Source: Prevotella sp.
Lineage (GTDB): Bacteria > Bacillota > Clostridia > Oscillospirales > Ruminococcaceae
Length of the DNA: 64,000 bases
NCBI GenBank assembly: GCA_023663025.1
Contig: JAMPIC010000004.1
Span: forward strand, 46,291 to 110,290
Direction of reading: 5' to 3'
A program made the translations under genes and the position numbers. Every line of letters begins with the position of its first letter. Positions within the stretch are counted from its first letter, which is position 1. The notes beneath the pieces are model-generated. The model ran no database searches. It was given only the letters and a program-made list of their open reading frames with translations, and was not told the DNA's origin. Positions 46,007 through 55,134 of this stretch are shown here, piece by piece.

Positions 46007-47023
46007 ATGACAAGAAAACAGTACATATCAAAGCTGCGGAAAAGCCTTATGTTCAGGCTGCCAAACAGCGAGATCGACGAGATTGTTTCCGATATGGAGG
46101 AGTGCTTCGAGGCGGGAGCTGCCGAGGGCAAGTCCGAGGAGGAAATTGCCGTCAGTCTGGGCGAACCGAAAGCGGCGGCGGCTTCGCTGTTAAGCGAGCA
46201 GAGGGGCGGGGAGCGGGTCTCAAAGCTTGCGGAAATGTGGCTGCCGCTGATAATTTCGGTGATTTTGTACGGGGTGTACATGTTCTGCGGCTACCATAGC
46301 GCAGAGAACAGCTACCGCAATTACGTCATACCGTTTGTGTGCGTACTGCCGATGATAATGTGGCTGCTGTTTGAACGCAAAGGCTTTTTCACGGCTTTGG
46401 CGGAGTACAAATGCGATTTCTTTACCCTTTTCGGGGTACTGTCAATGACGGCGGCTTGCGGGGCTTTCGATAAGATACCCGAGGCTTCGATACTTTTGAA
46501 ATACCCCAATTCGGACGTGCGGAAATGCGTTGTGATCATGGCGGTTTTTGTCTGCATTGCAATGGTTTTGCTTGCGGTATCGCTTTGGAAAAACGCGCCG
46601 AAATTTTTCGCGGTGATACCCGCTGCGGGAATAATTGCTACAGTATACCAAAGCGTACGGCTCTGTACAGCCTATAATTTATGGGACGGCGACAAAAACA
46701 ACATTGGGGGCGCAAACATAGGCGAGACGTTATCAAACATTTACGGTATTATTTTCATTTGCGGCACCGTGTTTCTGATATGGTCGTTCATTCACCGAAA
46801 CGCGCTGTCCCTTGCTTCGGCGTACTGCGCTATGACGGTCACGGGCTTTATGTTTTACTGGTACTACAATCTTGCGGCAATGGACCCCACCGACGGTAAT
46901 TCGGCAGTTTTCCTAAGAGCTGCAACAGGCAGAAATTACCTGATATGGGGTACGGTGATAGCCGCAGCTGTGCTTGTTATGACGTTTATCGTCAAGCTTG
47001 CGGGCGGAAAGCGGGGCGGCTGA
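46007..47023 (+). CDS. HAAS-domain (DUF1700-like) membrane protein
   Basis: 338 aa, AAAGGA before the ATG. N-terminal HAAS signalling domain (residues 1-70): YISKLRKSLMFRLPNSEIDE ... EGKSEEEIAVSLGEPKAAAA. Then about seven TM helices with no catalytic motif (for example LPLIISVILYGVYMFCGY; SNIYGIIFICGTVFLIWSFI). HAAS proteins are nearly always paired with a PadR regulator, here the next gene, and may sense membrane state. Usually padR comes first; the order is reversed here. Confidence 0.85.
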   Translation: MTRKQYISKLRKSLMFRLPNSEIDEIVSDMEECFEAGAAEGKSEEEIAVSLGEPKAAAASLLSEQRGGERVSKLAEMWLPLIISVILYGVYMFCGYHSAENSYRNYVIPFVCVLPMIMWLLFERKGFFTALAEYKCDFFTLFGVLSMTAACGAFDKIPEASILLKYPNSDVRKCVVIMAVFVCIAMVLLAVSLWKNAPKFFAVIPAAGIIATVYQSVRLCTAYNLWDGDKNNIGGANIGETLSNIYGIIFICGTVFLIWSFIHRNALSLASAYCAMTVTGFMFYWYYNLAAMDPTDGNSAVFLRAATGRNYLIWGTVIAAAVLVMTFIVKLAGGKRGG

Positions 47024-47024
47024 T

Positions 47025-47339
47025 ATGGAAAAGGGACAGATGAAAAAGGGCGTGCTGGAGCTTTGCATACTCCATGTGACGGCTTCGGAGGAGCTTTACG
47101 GCTATGAGATAATGAAGCGGATAACGGCGGCTTTCCCCGAGATAAACGAGAGCACGGTGTACGCGGTGCTCAGGCGGCTGCACAGCGACGGCTGCACCGA
47201 AAGCTACACGGGAGAGGTATCGGGAGGTCCTGCGCGGAAATACTACCGTGTGACCGATGCGGGACGTCGGCGGCTTGAAAAAATGCTCTCCGACTGGCAC
47301 GAAATGCTGGGGGCGATTAATTCTCTCGGGATAAAATAA
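47025..47339 (+). CDS. PadR-family transcriptional regulator
   Basis: 104 aa from ATG 47025, one base after the HAAS stop; a longer in-frame start at 46998 overlaps that gene and lacks a ribosome site. PadR winged helix: MKKGVLELCILHVTASEELY, YEIMKRITAAFPEINESTVY, LRRLHSDGC, YYRVTDAGRRRLEKML. Small subfamily-2 PadR with one C-terminal dimer helix. Probably represses the operon through the dyad at 45941-45976. A three-hairpin element begins 21 nt after the stop. Confidence 0.93.
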   Translation: MEKGQMKKGVLELCILHVTASEELYGYEIMKRITAAFPEINESTVYAVLRRLHSDGCTESYTGEVSGGPARKYYRVTDAGRRRLEKMLSDWHEMLGAINSLGIK

Positions 47340-47360
47340 AATCGGCGCAGGAATTTGACA

Positions 47361-47445
47361 GGTAACGATACAGAAGTATGTTACCCGTGGGAGCAATTTA
47401 CCCATATTGGTAAAGTACGCCAATATGGGTAAAGGCTCAGCCTTT
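47361..47445 (+). repeat. 85-nt three-hairpin element, copy 2 (downstream of padR)
   Basis: Hairpin 1 GGTAAC-G-ATAC-AGAA-GTAT-GTTACC, linker CGTGGGAGCAATTT, hairpin 2 ACCCATATTGG-taaagtacg-CCAATATGGGT, hairpin 3 AAAGGCT-C-AGCCTTT. Same length and order as copy 1 after rplA. Compared with copy 1, hairpin 2 has CCCATAT/ATATGGG where copy 1 has CCCTTAT/ATAAGGG: both sides of the stem change together. Confidence 0.7.
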
Positions 47446-47513
47446 AGGGTGAGGGCGATGCAGAAGTTTACCAAAAATAAAACCAAAAGCCAAATACAGC
47501 GGATTATACAAAT

Positions 47514-47556
47514 GGCTGCTGAACCAATAAACGGGTTCGGCAGCCGTTTTATTTAT
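47514..47556 (+). terminator. Terminator downstream of HAAS-PadR
   Basis: Stem GGCTGCTGAACC (47514-47525) with GGTTCGGCAGCC (47534-47545), one G-T pair, then GTTTTATTTATCTTTT. Confidence 0.8.
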
Positions 47557-47610
47557 CTTTTGACAAAACGCCGATATACGATAATTTACATCACAAATCC
47601 ATCCGCATAA

Positions 47611-48041
47611 ATGCTTTTATTTTCAGAACTATGCCGTCTTTCGCAGGACGATATGATTGACGGTGAGAGCAATTCAATTACAAATCAGAAAATCATTCTT
47701 TTAAAGTACGACAAGATAATGGTTTCACAAATCCGCAATTTTACATTGATGACGTCGTGAGCGGAACAACATTTGAGTGTGACGGTTTCAAGGCTATGAT
47801 GAGTGACATTGAAGCGGGAAAAGTCGGCATTGTTATCACAAATGACTTGTCACGACTTGGGCGCGATTATCTCAAAACGGGTGAATATATCGAGATGATT
47901 TTTCCCGACTATGACGTGCGGTACATTGCCGTAAACGACGGTGTGGACGCGTTGAAAAGCGAGAACGGGCTAATGGCGTTCAAGAATATTTTTAACGACT
48001 GGTTTCCGTTGTTTCCAAGTTGTTTCCAATGTGAAACTTAA
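47611..48041 (+). pseudogene. Decayed large serine recombinase (TnpX/CcrB-like), N-terminal part only
   Basis: ATG 47611 opens LCRLSQDDMIDGESNSITNQ, the start of a serine recombinase, in frame 1 for about 30 codons; it then loses one base near 47712 and continues in another frame as DNGFTNPQFYIDDVVSGTTF ... AGKVGIVITNDLSRLGRDYL ... FPDYDVRYIAVNDGVDALKS up to NIFNDW, after which the sequence ends in FPLFPSCFQCET and a stop. The catalytic Ser region is partly kept, but the recombinase and zinc-ribbon C-terminus (about 400 residues) are gone. A relic of an integrative element, lying between two inverted three-hairpin repeats. Confidence 0.85.
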
Positions 48042-48093
48042 TGAAACCGAAATGTAATTGAATTTCCCCTGCGGTTGGTGTATAATTTAACCA

Positions 48094-48180
48094 AAAGGCT
48101 GAGCCTTTACCCTTATCGGCATACGGTGCTGATAAGGGTAAAATTCCGCCATTGGGTAACAATGCTTAAAGTTGTTACAC
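48094..48180 (-). repeat. Three-hairpin element, copy 3 (inverted)
   Basis: On the minus strand: GTAACAA-ctttaagca-TTGTTAC, linker CCAATGGCGGAATTTT, ACCCTTATC-a-GCA-ccgta-TGC-c-GATAAGGGT, then AAAGGCTCAGCCTTT. Most diverged copy, but all three stems are preserved. Faces copy 2, with the recombinase relic between them. Confidence 0.65.
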
Positions 48181-48206
48181 GCCAACTTACAGGGGAGATG
48201 TTTTTT

Positions 48207-49946
48207 ATGTCCGGAATTAATTGTAAAAAAATTGCATTGGGTACGGTTATTGCGGCGGCGGTGAGCTTTTCGTCCTGCACTCATGACGGTACGGAAAACG
48301 GCAGTACGGAAACGTCCCTGTCGGCGGCAACGTCGGCGGCTGTTTCCGTGACCGCCGCCGATACGGAAGCTGCCGAAACGGAGTACGACCCGAGCGGCGA
48401 AACCGAGCTTGTGTTCCTGCGGGAATATTTCAAGGACAAGGACGGCTTTTCGGGACGGTACATAGAAAACGAGTACGGCTACGAGCTGACGCTGGATATG
48501 AGCCAATGCAAAAATCCCGAAGAAGTGTTTTCGGGAATTGACCGCCAATACCTCGATCGGATATCCTCGCTGATAATACTCAATCTGAACGACGAGGATA
48601 TCGGCTTCGTCAATAATCTGAACGTAAGCGGCTACGGCGTTTCCGTAAAGGACTACGGCGGCAGCGCGGATTTCGGCTGCACCGAGGGCTGGAATATGAT
48701 CATCTTCGACGGCTACAGGGGCGGCGATCTGAGTACGGTAAAAAGCGCGTGCATACGGTTTAAAAACTACAGCGGCGAATATCCACTGAACGGCTTGCGG
48801 GAAACCGGTATTGAAAATTATTATTTCAACTTTTACGGCGATAATGTTGATTTCGGCTTTTTAAAGGACTGCCCGAACGTAAAGCTTGCCTGGCTTTCGG
48901 GCGGAGTTCTCGATACCGGGGTCTGGACGGACGTGCTGGAAAATTCGGGTATAGAACGGCTTATCGCCGAGGTTACGAACTATTCCGAGGACGCGGGCGA
49001 CGCGCTTATGAAAGCCGCTCCGACCAAAAGCATAAGCTACGGAATGTACACCGAGCCTACCGACAGGGAAAAGCAGCACAGCGACGGACTTTTCTTTTAC
49101 ACAAACGTTGAGGTCACGCCAAATTATCCCGACAGCGATATTTCGGAAGACATCTGGTCACACCACGGCAGCCTTGTGTGCAGATTTTCCAATTTTACGG
49201 ACGAGGCTAAAACGGCGGAGAGAATATATATTATCAGGGACGACGGATATGCGCGGTCCGTCGATACACCTATAGCTTTCAGGGACGGCAGCGCCGAATA
49301 TTCCGCAGACTTTACCGTAAACGCGGGCGAAAGCGCGGACTTTGACATTACCGATGAGATCTTCGATTTCGCCGCCTGCGAACAGGGTACTTACAAGGTG
49401 ATCTTCGATTTCGGGGACAAGACCCTCGAGCAGAGATTTTTTATCGGTCTCGATTACGCGGACGAGGATTACTGGGACTTTTCCGAAACGTCGGAGGGAA
49501 GCGGAGTTTACGACCTTAAACCGTCCTTTATGAACGCCGAGCAGCGGGAGGTGTTTTCAAAAGCCTACGCCGTTACGAGAAAACGGTTCTGGTGCAGCGC
49601 GTATCTGTCCGAGGAGGAAGCGGCGGGACTTACTGCGGACGAGTTCCTCGCGCCCATACGGGAGGCGTTCACGGAGGACTGCACAATGCGGAAAACCCTC
49701 GGGGTCTACATAAATGAGGAAACGGGAGAGCTTCAGGCGGCTTCCTGGGACGGCGGCACAAATCCCGAATATATGGACGGACTGTTTTTCCCCGTTTATT
49801 CCGACGAGAACGAGCTTATCTTCAAAGTCGCCGAAATACACGCCCACGACGGCGATCCGTTCCGCGTGTGGGTCGAGGAGGAAAATTTCCATATGGTGAA
49901 CACGGAAAACGGCTGGCGGTTCGACAAGTTTGACCTGTGGTACTGA
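48207..49946 (+). CDS. Lipoprotein, tandem family member 1
   Basis: 579 aa. ATG 48207 follows AGGGGAG by 9 nt; an ATG at 48198 is too near that site. Lipobox FSSC (Cys24), then a Thr/Ser/Ala linker. Residues about 60-300 have leucine-rich-repeat-like spacing (LIILNLNDEDIGFVNNLNVS; VKLAWLSGGVLDTG), followed by a beta domain and a C-terminal ~130-residue domain ending FHMVNTENGWRFDKFDLWY. The ends of members 2 and 3 match this. A cell-surface protein of unknown function. Confidence 0.8.
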   Translation: MSGINCKKIALGTVIAAAVSFSSCTHDGTENGSTETSLSAATSAAVSVTAADTEAAETEYDPSGETELVFLREYFKDKDGFSGRYIENEYGYELTLDMSQCKNPEEVFSGIDRQYLDRISSLIILNLNDEDIGFVNNLNVSGYGVSVKDYGGSADFGCTEGWNMIIFDGYRGGDLSTVKSACIRFKNYSGEYPLNGLRETGIENYYFNFYGDNVDFGFLKDCPNVKLAWLSGGVLDTGVWTDVLENSGIERLIAEVTNYSEDAGDALMKAAPTKSISYGMYTEPTDREKQHSDGLFFYTNVEVTPNYPDSDISEDIWSHHGSLVCRFSNFTDEAKTAERIYIIRDDGYARSVDTPIAFRDGSAEYSADFTVNAGESADFDITDEIFDFAACEQGTYKVIFDFGDKTLEQRFFIGLDYADEDYWDFSETSEGSGVYDLKPSFMNAEQREVFSKAYAVTRKRFWCSAYLSEEEAAGLTADEFLAPIREAFTEDCTMRKTLGVYINEETGELQAASWDGGTNPEYMDGLFFPVYSDENELIFKVAEIHAHDGDPFRVWVEEENFHMVNTENGWRFDKFDLWY

Positions 49947-49968
49947 CGAGCGAAACGGGGGTATTGTT

Positions 49969-51069
49969 ATGAATGTGAAAAAAATTTCAGCCGCGGCAAT
50001 TCTCGGCGTATCGCTTTGCCTTTCGTCCTGCTACCACGACGGGGAGACGGAGAATACCGAAACGACCACGGCGGCTGCAACAACAGTTCCGACGGTCACT
50101 TCGGCTGCGGAAACAACAACGTCATACGATACGGGCAATCCCGAGGAGGGACTTGTGTTCTTTGTCCAGCCGATAATAAAGCAGTACGACGAGTACGACC
50201 AATGGAATTTGTCCGACTGGGAATGCCGCGACGGCGAGGTTATGCGGCAGTACCACTACGACGGCGAGTGGAATTACAGCAAAGAGCTTATTTTCGCCTT
50301 TTCCAACTACACGGACGAGCCTGTCGCCGTGGACAGCATACAGATTTTCAAGCAGTACAGCGACGAGCCTGTAAAGTTTACGGACGGTTCAGACGCGCTG
50401 AAAATTGATTTTACCGTCCAGCCTCTGCACAAGACGGATTATCTCCTGCAAGCGGAGGACTTTGACTATACCGCCTGCGAATCGGGGATATACGTTGCGA
50501 CCGCAAATTATGGATTTGAACAGCGCAGTATGGAATTTTTTATCGACAACAGCGAACTGTACGAGGAAACCTTCCCGATACTGTTAATGCCCGATTGGGT
50601 GGAAGACCCCGAAACCTGGGTCGGCAGGGAGCACACGGGCGTTGCCCCGTCTTTCCTCACCGAGGAACAGCAGAAAATTTTCGCGGAAGCCTGTGCCCGA
50701 ATGATGGAATTTTTCTGGTGGGACAGTTACCTTTCCGAGGAGTACGCCGAAAGCCATACCGCCGACGATTTTATAGGACTTTTCACAAACGTTTTCACGG
50801 AGGAATACGCAAAAAGACTTGCGCAGGGAAGATACATTGACGAAAACGGCGAACTTACCGCCTGCGACGCGGGAAAGGGAAGCAATATTTTCTACCGAGG
50901 GCATTGCTTTTTCCCCGCGTCGGCGGACGAAAATCAAGTTACCTTTAACGCGACCGTAATTTACTGCCACAGCGACAACCCCTATGAAATACGGTTCGAG
51001 GAAACCGAGTACCAGATGGTGAACACCAAAGACGGCTGGCGGGTATTTCGGTTTGAGACTTGGAATTAA
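49969..51069 (+). CDS. Lipoprotein, tandem family member 2
   Basis: 366 aa from ATG 49969 (GGGGG, 7 nt). Lipobox LSSC (Cys21) and Thr-rich linker. Lacks the leucine-rich part of members 1 and 3 and keeps the beta domain (ELIFAFSNYTDEPVAVDSIQ) and C-terminal domain (YLSEEYAESHTADDFIGLF ... YQMVNTKDGWRVFRFETWN). Begins 22 nt after member 1. Confidence 0.8.
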   Translation: MNVKKISAAAILGVSLCLSSCYHDGETENTETTTAAATTVPTVTSAAETTTSYDTGNPEEGLVFFVQPIIKQYDEYDQWNLSDWECRDGEVMRQYHYDGEWNYSKELIFAFSNYTDEPVAVDSIQIFKQYSDEPVKFTDGSDALKIDFTVQPLHKTDYLLQAEDFDYTACESGIYVATANYGFEQRSMEFFIDNSELYEETFPILLMPDWVEDPETWVGREHTGVAPSFLTEEQQKIFAEACARMMEFFWWDSYLSEEYAESHTADDFIGLFTNVFTEEYAKRLAQGRYIDENGELTACDAGKGSNIFYRGHCFFPASADENQVTFNATVIYCHSDNPYEIRFEETEYQMVNTKDGWRVFRFETWN

Positions 51070-51084
51070 GGAGGCAGCGCAATT

Positions 51085-52830
51085 ATGATCAACAGAAAAA
51101 TTTTGCTGGGTACGGTTCTTGCGGCGGCGGTGTGTCTGTCCGCCTGTGCGGAGGAAAACGCCGGGACTTCGGAAACTTCCCCGGAAACCGTTGCGGCTGC
51201 GGAAATATCGGCGGCGACCGTGAGCGAAACCTCCGCCGTGACGGAAGCCGCCGAAGCCGGGGAGGAAACGGAGGATATTTACATAAACTATTTTTCGAGC
51301 CGCGGCTTTGAAATTAAAAAAAGCATTTACAGGTTCTATTCGCTGACGGTTGACCTGGATAATTTCAAGGACGTCGCCGACCCCTTTGAGGGCTTGGACA
51401 AAGACCATTTTTTAAGCTGCATAAACTCCGTCACCCTCAAAAATGTTGACGGTTGGAAGCTGGATTTCCTTTCATGGAACAAATACAACAACGTTTATAT
51501 TCCCGACTACAGCGGCAATGCGGATTTCAGCGGACTGGAGAACGATATTGTTTTCGGCAATTATATGGGCGGCGATTTGAGTACGGTTGATTTTGCGGAA
51601 AAAAACCGCACCGTCGAGTTTGCGCACTACAGCGGCGAATACCCTTTGAACAATATGCCGAAAGACGGTGTTGCAAAATTTGTTTTTTCAAACTTTGGGG
51701 AGGACGTTGACTTCGGTTTTATCGCCGAATACCCCAATGTAAGCGAAATACGGCTTTACGGGCAAAATATTGACAAGGTTGACTTTAATTTTATCAGGGA
51801 CTGCAAAAATCTGAAATACATAATGCTGACGGGCAAAAGCGTTGACTGTGCGGCTTTGGCGGAAATTCTCCCGGACACTTCGGTTACGAGAGTTAATATC
51901 ATCGTGGAGGATTATTCCTCCGAGGAGGCGGAGCTTCTTATGAAAGCGCTCCCGTCGGGCAGTGTACGATACAGTCTGGACAGCACCCCTTGGGATAACG
52001 ACAAAAATCCCACGGAGGGAGTTGCGTTTTTCACAAATATGCGCGTATACTCAGACGCAAAGATAACCTGGGACGTTCAAACCGGCGAGGCGGGGGAGTA
52101 CAACCGCAGCTCTTGGATTTACAGCGGCAGCCTTGTGTGTACGTTTTCAAATTTCACCGAGGAAATTCAAACGGTAAATTCCGTACGGATTTTCAGGGAC
52201 GAAAAGGGCAAAAACGAGGCGATGACTTTCGCGGACGGAACAACGTCCCATAAGCTTGATTTCGCCATTGACCCCGGTACAAATTCAGACCTTGACATTA
52301 ACCGGGAGATTTTCCCGTTTGCCGAGTGCGAAACGGGCATATACAAGGTGGTTTTCGACGTGGGCGGAGAACAGCTTGAACAGCGGTTTTTCCTTTTCAA
52401 CGGAGACAAGGATTTCCTTACCGAGGAGCAGCGGGAAGTTTTTGACAAGGCTTACAAAATTACAGAAAAATATTTCGGCTGTTCCACATATCTTTCTCAG
52501 GAGTACGCCGACGCGCATACCGCCGAGGAATTTCTTGAGAATTTGTACGAGGGCTACACCCGCGAATACGCCTATGGAAAATCGCTGGGCACTTATATAG
52601 ACGGCGACGGAAACCTTAAAGCAGCCGCGGGCGACAGGGGCGGCGATATTTCGGAGCAGGGGAATTACTTTATGCCGATCTATGCGGACGAAAACGAGGT
52701 GCTTTTCAAGAATTTTGTCATTCACGGGCATGAGGATTACCCCTACTACATATGGTTTGCCGAGGAAAACTTTCATATGGTGAAAACCGACGAGGGCTGG
52801 CGGTTTGACAAGTTTGATTTGTGGTATTGA
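51085..52830 (+). CDS. Lipoprotein, tandem family member 3
   Basis: 581 aa, AAGGAGG before the ATG. Lipobox LSAC (Cys21). Same plan as member 1: repeats with shared phrases (SGNADFSGLENDIVFGNYMG, compare member 1 GGSADFGCTEGWNMIIFDGY; GGDLSTV in both; YSGEYPLN in both), then beta and C-terminal domains (LSQEYADAHTAEEFLENLY ... FHMVKTDEGWRFDKFDLWY). Clearly duplicated from the same ancestor as member 1. Confidence 0.82.
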   Translation: MINRKILLGTVLAAAVCLSACAEENAGTSETSPETVAAAEISAATVSETSAVTEAAEAGEETEDIYINYFSSRGFEIKKSIYRFYSLTVDLDNFKDVADPFEGLDKDHFLSCINSVTLKNVDGWKLDFLSWNKYNNVYIPDYSGNADFSGLENDIVFGNYMGGDLSTVDFAEKNRTVEFAHYSGEYPLNNMPKDGVAKFVFSNFGEDVDFGFIAEYPNVSEIRLYGQNIDKVDFNFIRDCKNLKYIMLTGKSVDCAALAEILPDTSVTRVNIIVEDYSSEEAELLMKALPSGSVRYSLDSTPWDNDKNPTEGVAFFTNMRVYSDAKITWDVQTGEAGEYNRSSWIYSGSLVCTFSNFTEEIQTVNSVRIFRDEKGKNEAMTFADGTTSHKLDFAIDPGTNSDLDINREIFPFAECETGIYKVVFDVGGEQLEQRFFLFNGDKDFLTEEQREVFDKAYKITEKYFGCSTYLSQEYADAHTAEEFLENLYEGYTREYAYGKSLGTYIDGDGNLKAAAGDRGGDISEQGNYFMPIYADENEVLFKNFVIHGHEDYPYYIWFAEENFHMVKTDEGWRFDKFDLWY

Positions 52831-52847
52831 TTAAGGAGGAATTTTTT

Positions 52848-53587
52848 ATGTGCAGAAAATTTTTATTGGGTACAATTTTTTCTTTGGCAATTCTTTTAAC
52901 GGCTTGTTCAAAGGACGGCGGGGTTACGGAAACAACTGCGGAAGGTGTTTCCGTAACAACAGCCGAAATTACCGAAAAAACGTCCGAAAGCGAAACGGAA
53001 GATACAATAATAAGAGACCCCGTTTCCGCCGTTCAAAAATATCTGTCGGAGCTTTCCGAAAGCGAAAACGTGACGGAGGTTGAACTGCTTGAAACAAGGA
53101 TAGGTCAGTCGAACACGATAGTTGATAAATATTACGACAACCCGCAGGCAGAGGAATTGGGCTTTGATTATGAAAACGACTTCCGCAGTCTTACGGCGGT
53201 GATGCGGATCACCGCATAGAGTACGCCGAAAATTCGGGACTTGAAAGCGGCGAAAAAAGCGATTATTTTATTGTAAAATCGGGCGGTAACGGATTTTATG
53301 TTGTCGACGCTTTTCCGTATGAGCCGACAGATTATTTCGGCGTGTTAAAGAGTATCGAGGACGACCGAGGGGACGGCGTGCCGGCGTTCTGTACGGTAGA
53401 GCTTGACGACGGTCTCGGGACGGTCAAATGCAGCTATGCGGTATGGTATCCCGATACGCAGAAAATTGAGATCGGCGAAAGAATACATATATACGCCAAC
53501 GGGGATATTTACGGCGACCCTCCGAGGATAGACGCGGAGTTTATCGCTTCCGAAAGCGAAGCGGAGGATTTGGGAAACGCAGAATAA
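52848..53587 (+). pseudogene. Lipoprotein gene 4 with a frameshift
   Basis: ATG 52848 (AAGGAGG) opens MCRKFLLGTIFSLAILLTAC with lipobox Cys20 and a Thr/Ser/Glu linker, then stops at 53219 after VMRITA. The shifted frame continues without a stop from there (EYAENSGLESGEKSDYFIVK ... YFGVLKSIEDDRGDGVPAFC) to 53587. A single-base loss near 53215 joins the two. Either a recent pseudogene or a sequencing error. The mature part differs from members 1-3: a short domain ending HIYANGDIYGDPPRIDAEF, OB-like in appearance. Confidence 0.75.
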
Positions 53588-53662
53588 TATTTGACAAATT
53601 CCTCTTTTTGAGTTAAAATATAAATAGGAGATGCCGTTGGGAAATTTTGGGGGCAAAACATA

Positions 53663-54553
53663 TTGGAAGATATAGGATTGGTATTTGGCGGAGGCGGTGC
53701 AAAAGGCGCATATCAGATCGGCGTATGGAATACCATGCGAATTTGTGGTGCGGATAAATATGTCAAAGCGGTTTCCGGCACATCGGTAGGCGCATTGAAC
53801 GCAGTTTTATTTGCATTGGGCGACTATGATAAAGCTCGGTATATTTGGGAAACGATAGGGCAATTTGATGTAACTGCTCCAAAATTTCAGTTTACGGACG
53901 GCTTTTTTTCACGTTCAGGTTTAGAAGAAACCATTGATTCTTTGAATTTGCAAAAGCTGCAAAATTCAAAAATAAATGTTTATATAACCGTTAAACATAT
54001 AAATGATAAAAATTTAATTGATAAAATTTTTGAATGGTATCTTAGGTGGGGATTGGGTCCATTATCAATATTTTCCCCTTATCTATTTTTTCTTCCTAAA
54101 AATATTCATTTAAGTGAAGTGATAAGGAATTTGGGCAAAGGTGAAATTTATCATTATCATATAAATTCAATGGAGCCTTCAAAAATAAAAGATATTATGC
54201 TTGCTTCAACGGCTATGGCTATTATCTATAATAGTGTTCAAGTTGACGGAAAAAGATCTATTGATGCAGGTCTTACTCAGTTTGATAATGTTCCGATCAA
54301 ACCTCTTTATGAAAGAGATTTTAGAAATATATGGGTTGTTCCGTTAGACGGTAAATATGATTTACAAAAAATAAAAACAAGCGCGTTTAGTGATTTTAAC
54401 GCATATAAGGAATACAAGGATTGTAATTTTACTGTAATAAAACCGTCAGAAAGCCTTGGAGGAACATTGATTTTTTCTAAAAAACTCATTGAAAAAAGGT
54501 TTAAGCTTGGGGAAGATGATGCCATTGAAGCATTAAGAGGAATGTTTTTTTAA
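53663..54553 (+). CDS. Patatin-like phospholipase
   Basis: 296 aa from TTG 53663. Oxyanion loop FGGGGAKGAY (8-17), nucleophile Ser41 in GTSVG, and catalytic Asp201 in SIDAG (a DGG/DGA variant). Hydrolyses acyl ester bonds of lipids. The gene is much richer in A+T than its neighbours, in codon choice as well, and lies between a lipoprotein array and housekeeping aroQ, so recent acquisition is likely. Some patatins are effectors of defence systems, but no nucleotide cyclase or sensor gene is next to it. Confidence 0.9.
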   Translation: MEDIGLVFGGGGAKGAYQIGVWNTMRICGADKYVKAVSGTSVGALNAVLFALGDYDKARYIWETIGQFDVTAPKFQFTDGFFSRSGLEETIDSLNLQKLQNSKINVYITVKHINDKNLIDKIFEWYLRWGLGPLSIFSPYLFFLPKNIHLSEVIRNLGKGEIYHYHINSMEPSKIKDIMLASTAMAIIYNSVQVDGKRSIDAGLTQFDNVPIKPLYERDFRNIWVVPLDGKYDLQKIKTSAFSDFNAYKEYKDCNFTVIKPSESLGGTLIFSKKLIEKRFKLGEDDAIEALRGMFF

Positions 54554-54587
54554 ATACAAAAATTAATACACAGAAAGGACTAATACC

Positions 54588-55025
54588 ATGAAAAACGTAC
54601 TTATCATCAACGGACCGAACCTTAACCTGCTGGGCGAAAGAGAACCCGGCATCTACGGCAGCGACAGCTACGCCGACGTCTGCGGAGATATAACCCAAAA
54701 AGCCGAGGAGCTTGGCTTCGACGGCTGCGAGATATTTCAGTCCAATCACGAGGGAGAGATAATCGACCGCATACACGCGGCAAGACGGGACAAATGTGGC
54801 ATAATCATCAACGCGGGAGCTTACACTCACTACAGCTACGCTATCCGCGACGCCATCGCGGCTGTGAAAATACCCGTTATAGAGGTGCATATTTCCAATG
54901 TTCACGGCAGAGAGGAATTCCGCAATAAGTCGGTGATATCCCCCGTCTGCTCGGGAACTCTTTTCGGCTTCGGCACTGACGGCTATCTGTTAGCCCTTAA
55001 CGCCCTCGCCTACAAGCTGATGTAA
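54588..55025 (+). CDS. aroQ: Type II 3-dehydroquinate dehydratase
   Basis: 145 aa. NGPNLNLLGEREPGIYGSD (catalytic Tyr23), SNHEGEIIDRIHAA, NAGAYTHYSYAIRDA and EVHISNVHGREEFR (catalytic His). Step three of the shikimate pathway: 3-dehydroquinate to 3-dehydroshikimate. AAAGGA before the ATG. No other aromatic genes adjoin it. Confidence 0.96.
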   Translation: MKNVLIINGPNLNLLGEREPGIYGSDSYADVCGDITQKAEELGFDGCEIFQSNHEGEIIDRIHAARRDKCGIIINAGAYTHYSYAIRDAIAAVKIPVIEVHISNVHGREEFRNKSVISPVCSGTLFGFGTDGYLLALNALAYKLM

Positions 55026-55047
55026 TTTGCGGAGGAACTCACAACTC

Positions 55048-55134
55048 ATGGATCTTACTTTTTGTCCCCGACGCGGGGAAAAACTTTTCCTCGGAAGCCG
55101 CTGCGGCTGCTTCCGAAAAAGGGGGACTGTCTGA
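55048..55134 (+). CDS. 28-residue Cys-containing small ORF coupled to the GNAT gene
   Basis: ATG 55048 after GGAGGA (11 nt) encodes MDLTFCPRRGEKLFLGSRCG... with 28 codons; the TGA overlaps the next ATG (TGATG at 55132-55136), implying coupling. The CPxxG...CG-like pattern recalls the first half of a zinc ribbon with the second cysteine changed to Arg. Could be a leader or the remnant of a zinc-ribbon gene. Coding status is uncertain. Confidence 0.4.
   Translation: MDLTFCPRRGEKLFLGSRCGCFRKRGTV

Noticed and set aside
47757..48041. Functional resolvase of 94 aa
   Set aside because: The frame lacks its start and about 400 C-terminal residues, and the upstream part is in another frame; a relic.
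53663..54553. Patatin as part of a CBASS-type defence system
   Set aside because: No CD-NTase, HORMA, ubiquitin-like or sensor gene is adjacent; neighbours are lipoproteins and aroQ.
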